Shown: positions 28,088 through 36,317 of the stretch, piece by piece | How positions within the stretch are numbered: the first letter of the stretch is position 1 | Layout of the letters: every line of letters starts with the position of its first letter | Source: Gammaproteobacteria bacterium | GTDB taxonomy: Bacteria > Pseudomonadota > Gammaproteobacteria > Eutrophobiales > Eutrophobiaceae | Length of the DNA: 64,000 nt | NCBI GenBank assembly: GCA_004297165.1 | Contig: SCUJ01000005.1 | Location: 124,001 to 188,000 of the forward strand | Reading direction: 5' to 3' | Made by a program: the position numbers and the translations under genes | The notes under the pieces: model-generated | What the model was told of the DNA's origin: nothing | Seen by the model: only the letters and a program-made list of their open reading frames with translations | Databases searched by the model: none

Positions 28088-28589
28088 TGTTGTTCTCCGT
28101 TTGGCCGCTTGGCCTGACTGAATTATTGGATGACGTCTGCGTCCCGTTAGCCGTCCCGAGCATCACGGCCTGGCTACCACGGAACTCCAGCTTATGCGAA
28201 CTGTACGAGCGATATCAACCTCTTTCGAACGGGTGTTAGCAGGGACAGATCGCGGTTTTTTTGCTGCCAACACCTCCGCACCGAAGCACAGATTAGCGGC
28301 AGGAAAAGCTCTTGTGATCGTCCGTTGCACCGCTTAAGAAAACTCTGCAAAAATGTCTATCTCGTCTTGCCGGGCTTGACCCGGCATCCAGTAATCAATT
28401 GTTTTTGACGGGATTCCGGCTGGAGCCTGCACTGGAATGTTGTAGTCCAGCGCCGGAAAGACGACCAATGGGAATTGACACTTATAACGCTCCCGCATCT
28501 CGAGTACTGCTTCCCTTCCCGCAGGGCATGGTTATGCTCCGTTAACTCTTGGCTCGAATGTCGCGAACCGCGTGCTCTGGTGAGGACTG
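28088..28589. other. Intergenic region, 502 bases
   Basis: No gene is seen here. The segment presumably carries the promoter of the MoaF-like gene on its left side. The centre holds the 103-base inverted-repeat element described at 28362-28464. The rest is of mixed composition with no convincing promoter or RNA. The DUF8021-like gene, also on the minus strand, ends at its right edge. Confidence 0.6.
28362..28464. repeat. MITE-like element with 12-base terminal inverted repeats
   Basis: The ends read TCGTCTTGCCGG (28362-28373) and CCGGAAAGACGA (28453-28464), inverted repeats with one mismatch. The left end holds an inner palindrome (CCGGG-CTTGA-CCCGG). The type CTTGCCGGGCTTGACCCGGC is familiar as a dispersed element in proteobacterial genomes. 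It has no coding capacity. It lies between the MoaF-like gene and the next gene on the same strand, so it may change how this run is transcribed. Confidence 0.6.
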
Positions 28590-29534
28590 CTACCAGCCGG
28601 ATTCCATCTGATACGGCACGGTGGTCAGTACCGCCTCGATCTGGCGGATGTTGCCGTCCACGACCTTGAACACCTCGGCGATGTAGAAGGAGAACGGCTG
28701 GCGGAAGGCGTTGCCAACCGCCGATTGTTCGCCGCCTGCGGTCCGGGACATGGTCTGGACGCTGCCGTTGTGATCGAAGTAGCCCCAGCCGAAGGCGAGC
28801 CCGGTCACCGGATCGACCACCGCGAAACGGCGCTCGCGGATATCCGTCACGATCACGGAAAAACCGGTGTCGAATTGCGCCTTGCAATCCATCCACTGCA
28901 TGGAGCCTTTTTCCGCCTCGGTGTTATTTGAAGTGACAGTGCCGTTTTCGCGCCGCTGGCAGTCGGGCGAGAACGGAACGTTGCGGCCGCTCTCCTCGGT
29001 GTCGAGACCGGTAAAGTAGGTGTCGCTGATCTCGGCCAGTGTTGCGCGGGGCAGCCGCTTGTCCTCGGGGATTTGCTGCATCATCAGCGGGTGCGGTTCG
29101 GTATTCGGCGCGCCGCCAAAACCGCCGCCCCCGGTAATGCTGCGGTTGATCAGGGTCTCGATCTCGGAGATCTGTTTGCCCATCTCCACCTTCAGGCGCA
29201 CCGCGTACCAGTTGTTGTTGCCGTTTTCGTCGATCCGGCCGAGCAGCCCGACCTGCCCCGCTGTCTCGTCGATGACGTCGAGGCGATAGGTCGGCAACGC
29301 CGCGGCGGTCTGCCACATCCCGTCGCCGAGGTTAAGCCGCACGCCGTTTTCGGTGTATTTCACATTCCTGGTCACGGGCAGACTGGCCGCGTCGTGTTTG
29401 ACCAGGGCCTCCAGATACTTGTTCATGAATCCGGCCAGGCAGGCGCGGTCGCAATAGATCTCCACGGCGGCCGTGGCGTTCAAGCTGGCTGTCAGGGTAA
29501 TGGCGGCAACAGCGCCGGCGATCAGGTGTTTCAT
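28590..29534 (-). CDS. Exported NTF2-like protein, DUF8021-type
   Basis: A 314-residue protein with a Sec signal (MKHLIAGAVAAITLTASLNA) and a mature start near AVEIYCDRACLAGFM. Its beginning (YLEALVKHDAASLPVTRNVKY) resembles the NTF2-like DUF8021 proteins found in bacteria and fungi. It carries ENGVRLNLGDGMW, RIDENGNNNWYAVRLKV and, near the end, PFSFYIAEVFKVVDGNIRQI. Cys residues (CDRAC, DCQRR, DCKAQ) could form disulfides. The frame continues upstream, but the ATG at 29534 gives a clean signal peptide. Function is unknown. It follows the SnoaL-like gene at 29596 by 61 bases on the same strand. Confidence 0.78.
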   Translation of the reverse strand: MKHLIAGAVAAITLTASLNATAAVEIYCDRACLAGFMNKYLEALVKHDAASLPVTRNVKYTENGVRLNLGDGMWQTAAALPTYRLDVIDETAGQVGLLGRIDENGNNNWYAVRLKVEMGKQISEIETLINRSITGGGGFGGAPNTEPHPLMMQQIPEDKRLPRATLAEISDTYFTGLDTEESGRNVPFSPDCQRRENGTVTSNNTEAEKGSMQWMDCKAQFDTGFSVIVTDIRERRFAVVDPVTGLAFGWGYFDHNGSVQTMSRTAGGEQSAVGNAFRQPFSFYIAEVFKVVDGNIRQIEAVLTTVPYQMESGW

Positions 29535-29595
29535 CGGAATACCTCGCTTGTTGTTCTTGAAATGTTGTTTACAGAGGGTAGATGCCATTTCGCCT

Positions 29596-30072
29596 TTATT
29601 CAACGCTGATCACATCGGCATGGCGCAGGTCGTGCCGCCACTGGCCGTCTTCCTTCCTGAAGACATCGGTGAAACGCCGCTTCACGACCTTGCCGGCATT
29701 GCGCATGCTGCCGGCTGGCACGACAGTCTCCGTCCCCATCAGCACCACGAGCCCCGGCCCGTGGGAGGCGGCATATTCGAAGTCGAGGACGATGGATTTG
29801 TAGGCCACGTTGCCCTCGGCGAACATCTTGCGCAACTCTTCTCCGAGTACGACGCCATTGTCCGGGGTGTTGGCGACGAAGGTGGAGGAATAATTCGCGC
29901 TGTCCGAACTGCCCTTCCCGGCCAGGATGGCGTCTACACTCTGTTGACGGATAGCCAATACCTCCCGCACCTGGGGATCGTTTGCCCAGGGTTTTTCCTG
30001 CCCGCTGACCGGATTCATGAACGCACACGCCAATGCCAGTACGAGAGTTGCTGTAAATAGTGCATGTTTCAT
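29596..30072 (-). CDS. Exported SnoaL-like (NTF2-fold) protein
   Basis: A 158-residue protein with a Sec signal (MKHALFTATLVLALACAFMN), cleaved near VSGQEKPW. The mature domain is a short NTF2-like barrel: helix VREVLAIRQQSVDAILAGKG, then NTPDNGVVLGEELRKMF, and final strands RRFTDVFRKEDGQWRHDLRHADVI. This matches the DUF4440/SnoaL_3 style of Ca/calmodulin-kinase-association-like folds. A strong GGGGGAG precedes the ATG at 30072. It lies 20 bases downstream of argC and could be read through from it, although its job is surely different. It is first in a run of NTF2/MoaF-like genes. Confidence 0.82.
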   Translation of the reverse strand: MKHALFTATLVLALACAFMNPVSGQEKPWANDPQVREVLAIRQQSVDAILAGKGSSDSANYSSTFVANTPDNGVVLGEELRKMFAEGNVAYKSIVLDFEYAASHGPGLVVLMGTETVVPAGSMRNAGKVVKRRFTDVFRKEDGQWRHDLRHADVISVE

Positions 30073-30092
30073 TGCTCCCCCTTGGTTGGATT

Positions 30093-31022
30093 TCACAGGC
30101 CGGCGGACTCGTCGCAACCGAGCATCAGATTCAGATTCTGCACCGCCGCGCCGGCCGCGCCCTTGCCGAGATTGTCGAGTCGGGCGATTAATAATGTATG
30201 TTCCGCCGTGGCATAGCAGAAGAGGTCCACGAAATTCCCCCCGTTATTCAATTCCGGATCGAGATAGCCATCGACCGGTTCGGTGAGATCGTTCTGTGGG
30301 TGCAACCGGATCCAGGTCTCATTCTTATAACTCTCCCGCCATGCCGCCACGATCGCGACGCCGGTGTCATTGCTCTTGAGTTGCCGGTTGCACAGCGGGA
30401 CCTGCACCAGCATGCCTTGATAAAAATCGGCAACCGCAGGCACGAACAAGGGTGGATGTTTGAGGCCGGCCCAGGTCTGCATCTCGGGGATGTGTTTGTG
30501 CGCGAGATGCAGGCCATACGGACGCAACGCGGGAGGCCGTTCGCCGCTCCGGTATTTTTCGATCAATTTGTTGCCGCCGCCACTGTAACCGGACACGGCA
30601 TTCACCGTGATGCAGGCATCGGTCGGCACGAGTCCCGCGCGCACCAGCGGGGCGAGCGCGAGCAAAAATCCCGTGGGATAACAGCCGGGATTGGAGACTC
30701 GATTCGAGTTTCGGATCGCGGTGCGCTGATTGGGGGCAAGTTCCGGCAGGCCATACACCCAGCCGGGGCTCACCCGGTGCGCGGTGCTCGCGTCCAGGAT
30801 TCGCGCGCCCTGTCCCGCCATGGCCACCGTCTCGCGGGCGGCCTCATCCGGCAGACAGAGGATCGTAAGGTCCGCGGCGCGGATCAGCTCGAGTTTGGCG
30901 GCGTCATCCTTGCGCCGGGCGGGATCGATCTCCAGTAATTCGATATCACTCCGCGCGCGCAGCAGGGCATGGATCCGCAGACCCGTGGTTCCCGCCTGAC
31001 CGTCGATGAAGACCTTGTGCAT
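30093..31022 (-). CDS. argC: N-acetyl-gamma-glutamyl-phosphate reductase, type 2
   Basis: NADPH-dependent reduction of N-acetylglutamyl phosphate in arginine synthesis. The 309-residue protein is the short, type-2 form. The N-terminal nucleotide site is [13 protein letters not shown]. The catalytic Cys is in [16 protein letters not shown], and the family block [16 protein letters not shown] follows. The frame extends to 31106, but the ATG at 31022 begins [14 protein letters not shown], the proper first strand. It is divergent from argG across 105 bases, so both arginine genes may share a control region. The two genes act at different steps of one pathway. Confidence 0.94.
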   Translation of the reverse strand: MHKVFIDGQAGTTGLRIHALLRARSDIELLEIDPARRKDDAAKLELIRAADLTILCLPDEAARETVAMAGQGARILDASTAHRVSPGWVYGLPELAPNQRTAIRNSNRVSNPGCYPTGFLLALAPLVRAGLVPTDACITVNAVSGYSGGGNKLIEKYRSGERPPALRPYGLHLAHKHIPEMQTWAGLKHPPLFVPAVADFYQGMLVQVPLCNRQLKSNDTGVAIVAAWRESYKNETWIRLHPQNDLTEPVDGYLDPELNNGGNFVDLFCYATAEHTLLIARLDNLGKGAAGAAVQNLNLMLGCDESAGL

Positions 31023-31127
31023 GGTTGCGCCGTCGTTGGAAATGATGTGCTGGTTGCCAGGCTTTCCGGACCTTTCCACAAGGGGTACAATTGCGCCCCT
31101 TTTCAATCTTCAGCGGATCGGTGGATC

Positions 31128-32342
31128 GTGACTACTCAATACAAAAAAGTCGTACTGGCGTACTCGGGCGGACTGGACACCTCCATTATACTGAAATGGC
31201 TGCAAGAGCAGTACCGCTGCGAGGTCGTGACCTTTACCGCGGATATCGGCCAGGGCGAGGAAGTGGAACCAGCGAGGGCAAAGGCGCAGGCCATGGGCAT
31301 AAAAGAGATCTACGTTGAGGATCTCACCGAGGAATTCGTCCGCGACTTCGTCTACCCCATGCTGCGCGCGAACACGATTTATGAAGGCGAATACCTGCTC
31401 GGCACCTCTATCGCCCGCCCGCTCATCGCGAAACGGCTTGTCGAGATCGCGCGGGAGACCGGCGCGGACGCCGTCGCCCACGGCGCGACCGGCAAGGGTA
31501 ACGATCAGGTGCGTTTCGAACTCGGCGCCTACGCGCTGAATCCGGGGATCAAGGTGATCGCCCCGTGGCGGATCTGGGACCTCACCTCCAGGGAAAAGCT
31601 CATGCAGTACGCCGAGCAACACGGCATACCCATCGAAGCCAAGCGCAAGGGCGCGGCCTCACCCTACTCCATGGACGCGAATCTCCTGCACATCTCCTAT
31701 GAGGGCGGGGAGCTCGAAGACCCGTGGTTCGAGCCGGATCCCACCATGTGGCGCTGGACCGTGGCACCCAAACAGGCCCCGGACAAGGCCGAGACCCTGG
31801 AGCTCGAATTCAGCAAAGGGGATGTCATCGCCATCAATGGCGAGTCGATGACGCCAGCCAAGGTCCTCCGCGCGTTGAACACGATCGGCGGCCGGCACGG
31901 TATTGGTCGAGCCGATATCGTCGAGAACCGTTATGTGGGCATGAAATCGCGCGGCTGCTACGAGACGCCGGGCGGGACCATCCTGCACAAGGCCCATCGC
32001 GCCATGGAATCGCTCACGCTCGACCGGGAACTCGCGCATCTCAAGGATGACCTCATGCCACGTTACGCCAGCCTGATCTACAACGGCTACTGGTGGAGCC
32101 CGGAGCGCAAGGCCATGCAGACCCTGATCGACGAGACCCAGCATCACGTCAACGGCGTCGTGCGCCTGAAACTCTACAAGGGGAACATCAGCATCACCGG
32201 CCGGCGCTCGGAGACGGACAGCCTATTCGACACCAGCATCGCGACCTTCGAGGAGGACGCCGGGGCCTACAACCAGAAGGATGCGGAAGGCTTCATCCGG
32301 CTGCTGGCGCTGCGCCTGCGGATCCACGGGAAGAGGAAATAG
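31128..32342 (+). CDS. argG: Argininosuccinate synthase
   Basis: Joins citrulline and aspartate with ATP. The 404-residue product begins with the nucleotide loop [17 protein letters not shown] and has the family stretch [17 protein letters not shown] near residue 110. Near residue 190 come [18 protein letters not shown] and [11 protein letters not shown], typical of bacterial ArgG. The frame is open back to 30969, but the GTG at 31128 fits the family N-terminus and lies just beyond the divergent argC promoter region. A CCCCT/AGGGG pair flanks TACAAT (31086-31091), a possible -10. The length is normal and nothing looks odd. Confidence 0.95.
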   Translation: MTTQYKKVVLAYSGGLDTSIILKWLQEQYRCEVVTFTADIGQGEEVEPARAKAQAMGIKEIYVEDLTEEFVRDFVYPMLRANTIYEGEYLLGTSIARPLIAKRLVEIARETGADAVAHGATGKGNDQVRFELGAYALNPGIKVIAPWRIWDLTSREKLMQYAEQHGIPIEAKRKGAASPYSMDANLLHISYEGGELEDPWFEPDPTMWRWTVAPKQAPDKAETLELEFSKGDVIAINGESMTPAKVLRALNTIGGRHGIGRADIVENRYVGMKSRGCYETPGGTILHKAHRAMESLTLDRELAHLKDDLMPRYASLIYNGYWWSPERKAMQTLIDETQHHVNGVVRLKLYKGNISITGRRSETDSLFDTSIATFEEDAGAYNQKDAEGFIRLLALRLRIHGKRK

Positions 32343-32343
32343 C

Positions 32344-32364
32344 CATTGGTCATTGGTCATTGGT
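32344..32364. repeat. Three tandem copies of CATTGGT
   Basis: CATTGGT is repeated three times end to end immediately after the argG stop, followed by CATTAA. Such slippage-prone runs are common after genes, and no function is evident. Confidence 0.8.
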
Positions 32365-32465
32365 CATTAAACGATTGTAGCCTGGATGGAGTGTACGGAA
32401 TCCGGGGTTAACGATTCCTGTACTCGCATGCTTATCTGAGTGTCCGCTAAACTCGATTTGGGCGC

Positions 32466-32495
32466 TATAATTACTCCATTACCTATCAGGAGTAA
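32466..32495 (+). promoter_or_regulatory. Putative promoter and operator of the BrnT-like module
   Basis: TATAAT at 32466-32471 is a good -10, but the -35 is weak. It is followed at once by an inverted repeat, TTACTCC (32471-32477) and GGAGTAA (32489-32495). The right arm includes the AGGAG Shine-Dalgarno of the toxin gene at 32505. Binding of a toxin-antitoxin complex, or an RNA hairpin, could therefore block expression. Confidence 0.5.
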
Positions 32496-32504
32496 CATTC
32501 GTAA

Positions 32505-32777
32505 ATGGAGTTTGCATGGGATACTCGCAAAGCAGTTGCCAACTTCAAGAAGCACAAAGTCAGCTTTGAAGAAGCAGCGACTGCTTTGAAGGATACACTA
32601 TCAATCACAGGTATTGATCCTGACCACTCGATCGGTAAGTTTCGCTGGCTTACGTTCGGAGTTTCGGATCAAGGTCGCCTCCTCGCGGTTGCGCACACAG
32701 AGGAAGGCGAACTCATTCGGATCATAAGTGCGCGAACCGCGACGAAAGTTGAGCGGGTTCTATATGAAGAAGTTTAA
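32505..32777 (+). CDS. brnT: BrnT-family toxin
   Basis: A 90-residue protein of the BrnT ribonuclease family (RelE-like fold), which inhibits growth by cutting RNA. The family opening is MEFAWDTRKAVANFKKHKVS, then FEEAATALKD and, near the end, LLAVAHTEEGELIRIISART, as in most BrnT proteins. The downstream gene overlaps its last 14 bases, as expected for a toxin-antitoxin operon. The partner is not a classic ribbon-helix-helix BrnA but a different small protein. The AT-rich sequence and position at the edge of a repeat-rich stretch point to transfer. Confidence 0.85.
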   Translation: MEFAWDTRKAVANFKKHKVSFEEAATALKDTLSITGIDPDHSIGKFRWLTFGVSDQGRLLAVAHTEEGELIRIISARTATKVERVLYEEV

Positions 32778-33036
32778 AACAGTAAAACCTGACGATATGC
32801 GGGCGGAATATACACGTAAAGATTTCCCTGGCGGTTTAGTTCGCGGCAAGTATGCGGCTCGGATTGCAAAAGGTTCGAATATCGTCATATTGACACCCGA
32901 AGTCGCCGCTGCATTTCCAACCGCCGAATCAGTCAATAAGGCATTGTCCTCGCTCATCCGGGTAAAAAAGAAAGTTACTCACTCACCCGCCCAGCCGTGT
33001 GGAAATCGGAGGAATCGCAGTGGCGCTTCTGGGTAG
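32764..33036 (+). CDS. Antitoxin-like partner of the BrnT toxin
   Basis: A 90-residue protein starting inside the toxin gene. The core (MKKFKTVKPDDMRAEYTRKD, GGLVRGKYAARIAKGSNIV, FPTAESVNKALSSLI) matches a small conserved protein often found after BrnT toxins. It is not the ribbon-helix-helix BrnA type. The last 25 residues (after LIRVKKK) are Arg/Asn/Pro-rich and unlike the family, suggesting that the original stop was lost or a frameshift moved the end. An earlier in-frame start at 32728 would overlap the toxin more and is less likely. DNA-binding ability is not evident from motifs. Confidence 0.7.
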   Translation: MKKFKTVKPDDMRAEYTRKDFPGGLVRGKYAARIAKGSNIVILTPEVAAAFPTAESVNKALSSLIRVKKKVTHSPAQPCGNRRNRSGASG

Positions 33037-33038
33037 TG

Positions 33039-33067
33039 TGGTGGATTCGTTTCACTCATCCCAACCT
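33039..33067. repeat. Decayed palindromic repeat copy
   Basis: The right half CATCCCAACCT matches the clean copy at 33301-33327, while the left half carries changes. It lies just right of the BrnT antitoxin gene and left of the HigA-like remnant. Confidence 0.5.
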
Positions 33068-33103
33068 GCCAGAACCTGAAGCAGCAGCGAATTCCGAGAA
33101 AGA

Positions 33104-33286
33104 TCAAACGCCCGCTCGGGCCGTTTGCACCGCCGTATGACGCCGAACCCGTTTGTCAGGCTGTACAGTCAACCGCACGCCAAGTGCGCGAGCGACTTTG
33201 AGAATTGTATCGAAGCGCGGTTTGGCCCCCGGACTTAACGCCTTATAAAGGCTTTCCCGGCCGGGCCCAGCGCCCATTATGGGCAC
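33104..33286 (-). pseudogene. Remnant of a HigA-like (TIGR02684-type) antitoxin
   Basis: The 60-codon frame contains GRESLYKALSPGAKPRFDTI and LKVARALGVRLTVQP. This is the second half of the helix-turn-helix domain of a known addiction-module antidote family, whose full length is about 100 residues. The expected first 40-50 residues are missing: upstream sequence changes abruptly at a palindromic repeat (33301-33327). No toxin gene remains next to it. The first ATG (33286) therefore reads into sequence that is not part of the family. This is a 5'-truncated relic. Confidence 0.75.
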
Positions 33287-33300
33287 GACAGAATAATCAT

Positions 33301-33327
33301 GTTGGGATTCGCTTTGCTCATCCCAAC
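33301..33327. repeat. Palindromic repeat GTTGGGAT...ATCCCAAC type
   Basis: GTTGGGAT and ATCCCAAC-type arms surround TCGCTTTGCTC. Related copies occur at 33039-33067 (decayed) and at 44178-44204 (GTTGGACAT...GTCCAAC), so it is a dispersed family in this genome. Here it marks the break point of the HigA-like remnant. Confidence 0.6.
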
Positions 33328-33366
33328 CTACCAGTACTCAATCATATTGGAGAGAAAAAACGAAAC

Positions 33367-33395
33367 TTGCAGTAGTTACTAATTGTAACTACAAT
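33367..33395 (+). promoter_or_regulatory. Promoter with operator palindrome for brnTA
   Basis: TTGCAG (33367-33372) and TACAAT (33390-33395) are 17 bases apart. Between them lies an inverted repeat GTAGTTAC (33372-33379) and GTAACTAC (33385-33392). Transcription should start near 33402, at the toxin ATG (33403), giving a leaderless message. No Shine-Dalgarno is present. Repressor binding to the palindrome would block RNA polymerase. Confidence 0.65.
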
Positions 33396-33402
33396 TATTT
33401 AT

Positions 33403-33693
33403 ATGGATTTTGAGTGGGACGAAAGGAAGCGAAGGGAGAATCTCCGAAAACATGGACTTGATTTTCGGGATGCCCCAATCCTGTTTACCGGACCCATGCT
33501 AATCCGACTTGACAATCGGTACGATTATGAAGAACCACGCTGGATTGGCATCGGTTTTCTCGAATCCATCTGTGCCGTCGCCGTCTTCACGGAACGAAAT
33601 CAAGGAACAACTGTTCGCATCATCTCTTTAAGAAAAGCACTCGCTCATGAACGCAAAGCCTTCGAAAAAACGATCAAAGACCGATTGGCGTAA
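33403..33693 (+). CDS. brnT: BrnT-family toxin
   Basis: A 96-residue BrnT ribonuclease toxin: MDFEWDERKRRENLRKHGLD, then FRDAPILFTGPM and AVFTERNQGTTVRIISLRKA. This is the more classic BrnT form. The antitoxin gene overlaps its last 47 bases. The start has no ribosome-binding site and sits at the predicted transcript end. It is the second BrnT module within 1 kb; the first has a different antitoxin. Confidence 0.9.
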   Translation: MDFEWDERKRRENLRKHGLDFRDAPILFTGPMLIRLDNRYDYEEPRWIGIGFLESICAVAVFTERNQGTTVRIISLRKALAHERKAFEKTIKDRLA

Positions 33694-33913
33694 AGTTAAC
33701 GCCAAGGCCGATGCTGAAATAGACACTTCGGATATACCACCACTCGGCCCGGATTTCTTTAAGTCAGCGGTGCTGCGCATGCCAATGGCAAAATCAAGCA
33801 TCACAGTACGACTCGATTCCGATGTACTGCAATGGTTTCGTCAGCAAGGCAGTGGTTATCAAACCAGGATTAATGCCGTGTTGCGCACTTACATGGATGC
33901 GCACTTAAAGTAA
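33647..33913 (+). CDS. brnA: BrnA-family antitoxin
   Basis: An 88-residue antitoxin with the ribbon-helix-helix DNA-binding part at the C-terminus: AKSSITVRLDSDVLQWFRQQ, then GYQTRINAVLRTYMDAH. The N-terminal half (DTSDIPPLGPDFFKSAVLRM) is the typical toxin-binding segment. It overlaps brnT by 47 bases, consistent with translational coupling. BrnA homologs repress their own operon, and the palindrome at 33372-33392 is the likely target. Confidence 0.9.
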   Translation: MNAKPSKKRSKTDWRKVNAKADAEIDTSDIPPLGPDFFKSAVLRMPMAKSSITVRLDSDVLQWFRQQGSGYQTRINAVLRTYMDAHLK

Positions 33914-33932
33914 TAGGAAAGGGTCGCACCCA

Positions 33933-34337
33933 TCATTCCATCGAGGTGACCGAGATGGCGCCCGATACTTTTATTCCGTTCTGCTCCGCCACAAAATCCA
34001 TGGGACCATTTTCCGAACTGCTCAATCGTCCGTTGAAGGCAGCCTCTAAGATGTTTGTATCCGGGTCTCCCCTTGTGAGGAGAGACATCTTCAACACGTA
34101 GGCATCGGCTTCAACGTCGTCGATCACCAATATCAGCCTGTACTTGCCCAGGTCAGACTCGAAGGGCGCGCCGGATGATTGGTTCGAAGAAATGCGTACT
34201 GTCTTAAGATCGGTCGCGTCCTGAACCTTGATTTCAGAATGGACGCGTAACCTATCCTCGCATTTCCCCGGCGTTGCGATTGCCAGTGCAAGAACGAGGC
34301 ATGCAAGCTTTAACGAATACAATTTATTGACGTTCAT
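33933..34337 (-). CDS. Hypothetical exported protein
   Basis: A 134-residue protein that I do not recognise. It has a Sec signal (LYSLKLACLVLALAIATPGK) and a mature start near CEDRLRVH. The rest is mainly short beta strands with polar residues (LGKYRLILVIDDVEADAYVL, MDFVAEQNGIKVSGAISV). The frame extends four codons further to 34349, but the ATG at 34337 gives the cleaner signal peptide. It is divergent from the next exported gene across 72 bases, and both are small exported proteins. Composition is less GC-rich than in the core genes. Confidence 0.65.
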   Translation of the reverse strand: MNVNKLYSLKLACLVLALAIATPGKCEDRLRVHSEIKVQDATDLKTVRISSNQSSGAPFESDLGKYRLILVIDDVEADAYVLKMSLLTRGDPDTNILEAAFNGRLSSSENGPMDFVAEQNGIKVSGAISVTSME

Positions 34338-34409
34338 GGCCGTTGTCATCTTGGTCTATACTTCACTCTACGATCAGCATCACCAACAAACAACCGGGAG
34401 GAAATATTC

Positions 34410-34793
34410 ATGAAAATTCGCGCGACAGCCACAATCCTGTCCTTAATTATGCTTTGCATCTCAAGCTCAGTATTTGCCGCGGATATCGCGGGGTCATGGA
34501 CCGCGGAGTTCGATTCCCAGGTCGGCAAACAGAAATATACCTACGTATTCACGGTCACCGGCACAAGCATTACCGGCGAGGCTTCCGTTAACATCGCCGG
34601 CACGGATTCGAAATCGAAGATTGCCGAAGGGACCGTCGATGGCGATAACGTCACCTTCGTCGAGAATCTAAACTACGGCGGCCAGGATCTGCGCATCACC
34701 TACACGGGCACCGTGGCCGGCGACGATCTGAACCTGAAGCGGGATGTGGCTGGGCAGGGCGGCGAGACGTTCACCGCGAAGCGCGTTAAATAA
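34410..34793 (+). CDS. Small exported beta-rich protein
   Basis: A 127-residue protein with a Sec signal (ATATILSLIMLCISSSVFAA). The mature part starts near ADIAGSWTAEF and reads as a small beta barrel: KQKYTYVFTVTGTSITGEAS, then TVDGDNVTFVENLNYGGQDL, and RITYTGTVAGDDLNLKRDV. Proteins of this pattern (GxWxxxF...YxFxVxGxxxxG) are common in soil and marine bacteria and have no settled function. The ribosome-binding site GGGAGGAAA is strong. It ends 7 bases from the convergent lysS stop. Confidence 0.75.
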   Translation: MKIRATATILSLIMLCISSSVFAADIAGSWTAEFDSQVGKQKYTYVFTVTGTSITGEASVNIAGTDSKSKIAEGTVDGDNVTFVENLNYGGQDLRITYTGTVAGDDLNLKRDVAGQGGETFTAKRVK

Positions 34794-34800
34794 TAAATAT

Positions 34801-36288
34801 TTAATCCCGCGGCCGCAGGTGCGGGAAGAGGATCACGTCCCGGATGCTGGCGCTGTCCGTCAGGAACATCACCAGCCGGTCGATTCCAATCCCCTCGCCG
34901 GCCGCGGGCGGCATCCCGTATTCCAGCGCGGCGATGTAATCCGCATCGAAATGCATGGCCTCCTCGTCACCGGCCTCTTTGTTTTTGACCTGCTGTCGGA
35001 AACGTTCGGCCTGATCGTCCGGGTCGTTGAGCTCGGAGAAACCATTCGCGATCTCCCGCCCGCCGACGAAGAACTCGAAACGGTCGGTCACCTCCGGATC
35101 GGCGTCGTTCTTGCGGGCGAGCGGCGAGACCTCAGTCGGATAGGCCGTAATAAACAGGGGCCCGCGCAGGCGGTGTTCCACGGTTTTTTCGAACAATTCG
35201 AGCTGTAATTTGCCCACGCCGAAGGCGGGTTCAACGGGGATCTCCAGATGCCTCGCGATTGTCCGCAGCCGCTCGAGCGAATGCAGGTCATTGAGTGCGA
35301 TATCCGGATTGTGTTCGAGGATGGCGTCGGCGAGCGTCAGCCTCGGAAACTGCGGGCCGAAGTCATAGTCCTCGCCCTGGTAGCGGATCACATCGCCGCC
35401 GCTCACCGCGCGCACCAGTCCGCGCATCAGGTCTTCGGTGAGTTGCATGAAGTCCGCGTAATCGGCGTAGGCCGCGTAGAACTCCAGCATGGTGAACTCA
35501 GGGTTGTGCCGCGGCGAGAGCCCTTCGTTCCGGAAGCTGCGATTGATCTCGAAGACCCGTTCGAAACCGCCCACCAGCAGCCGTTTCAGATACAGCTCGG
35601 GGGCGATGCGCAGGAAGAGCTCCATATCCAGCGAGTTGTGAAAGGTGATGAACGGCCGCGCCGCCGCGCCGCCGGGGATGACCTGCATCATGGGTGTCTC
35701 CACCTCCAGATATCCGGCGTCCCGAAGAAAACCGCGGATAAAGTCGATCACCCGTGTGCGCGTGACGAACACCTTGCGGGAGTCCTCGTTGGCGATGAGA
35801 TCGAGATAGCGCTGCCGGTAGCGGGTCTCCTGATCCGTGAGGCCGTGGAATTTCTCCGGCAACGGACGCAGGGATTTGGTCAGGAGATCGATCCGATCCA
35901 CCTGTACGGAGAGTTCTCCGGTCTTGGTCTTGAAGAGCGTGCCCGTGGCGCCGACGATGTCGCCGATATCCCACTCCCGGAACTCGTCATAGAGATCCTC
36001 CGCCAGCCGATCCTGCTTGACGTAAAGCTGGATCCGGCCGGACATATCCTGCACATGCGCGAAGGAGGCCTTGCCCATGATGCGCCGGCTCATCATGCGC
36101 CCGGCGATGCTGACCTGCACGGGACTGTGCGCCAGGGCGTCGTGATCGCTCCCGCCGTAGCTCGCGTGCAGGTCGGCGGCGAGATTGCCGCGGCGGAACC
36201 GGTTGGGAAAGGCCGTGCCGTATTCGCGCAGGTCCTGGAGTTTCCTCCGGCGCTGGGCGATCAGTTCTAGTTCGGTTTCGGTGACCAT
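34801..36288 (-). CDS. lysS: Lysyl-tRNA synthetase, class II
   Basis: Charges tRNA-Lys. At 495 residues, it has an OB-fold anticodon-binding domain (about 60-160, with [20 protein letters not shown]) and a class II catalytic core. Motif 2 is visible as [20 protein letters not shown], motif 3 near the end as [20 protein letters not shown]. LysS follows prfB by 29 bases on the same strand, the classic gammaproteobacterial pairing. No oddities are seen. Confidence 0.97.
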   Translation of the reverse strand: MVTETELELIAQRRRKLQDLREYGTAFPNRFRRGNLAADLHASYGGSDHDALAHSPVQVSIAGRMMSRRIMGKASFAHVQDMSGRIQLYVKQDRLAEDLYDEFREWDIGDIVGATGTLFKTKTGELSVQVDRIDLLTKSLRPLPEKFHGLTDQETRYRQRYLDLIANEDSRKVFVTRTRVIDFIRGFLRDAGYLEVETPMMQVIPGGAAARPFITFHNSLDMELFLRIAPELYLKRLLVGGFERVFEINRSFRNEGLSPRHNPEFTMLEFYAAYADYADFMQLTEDLMRGLVRAVSGGDVIRYQGEDYDFGPQFPRLTLADAILEHNPDIALNDLHSLERLRTIARHLEIPVEPAFGVGKLQLELFEKTVEHRLRGPLFITAYPTEVSPLARKNDADPEVTDRFEFFVGGREIANGFSELNDPDDQAERFRQQVKNKEAGDEEAMHFDADYIAALEYGMPPAAGEGIGIDRLVMFLTDSASIRDVILFPHLRPRD

Positions 36289-36317
36289 TTGTGCCTGGCG
36301 CTCTCTTTAGTGATTAA

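Noticed and set aside
26330-28117. 595-codon plus-strand frame across the MoaF-like gene
   Set aside because: Shadow of the minus-strand gene, which shows an internal duplication and a ribosome-binding site.
28357-28896. Minus-strand frame overlapping the DUF8021-like gene and the repeat element
   Set aside because: It reads the gene out of frame and runs into the repeat; Arg/His-rich with no family features.
34328-34360. TTGACG...TATACT as a promoter of the gene at 34410
   Set aside because: The boxes are 24 bases apart, too far for a normal promoter.
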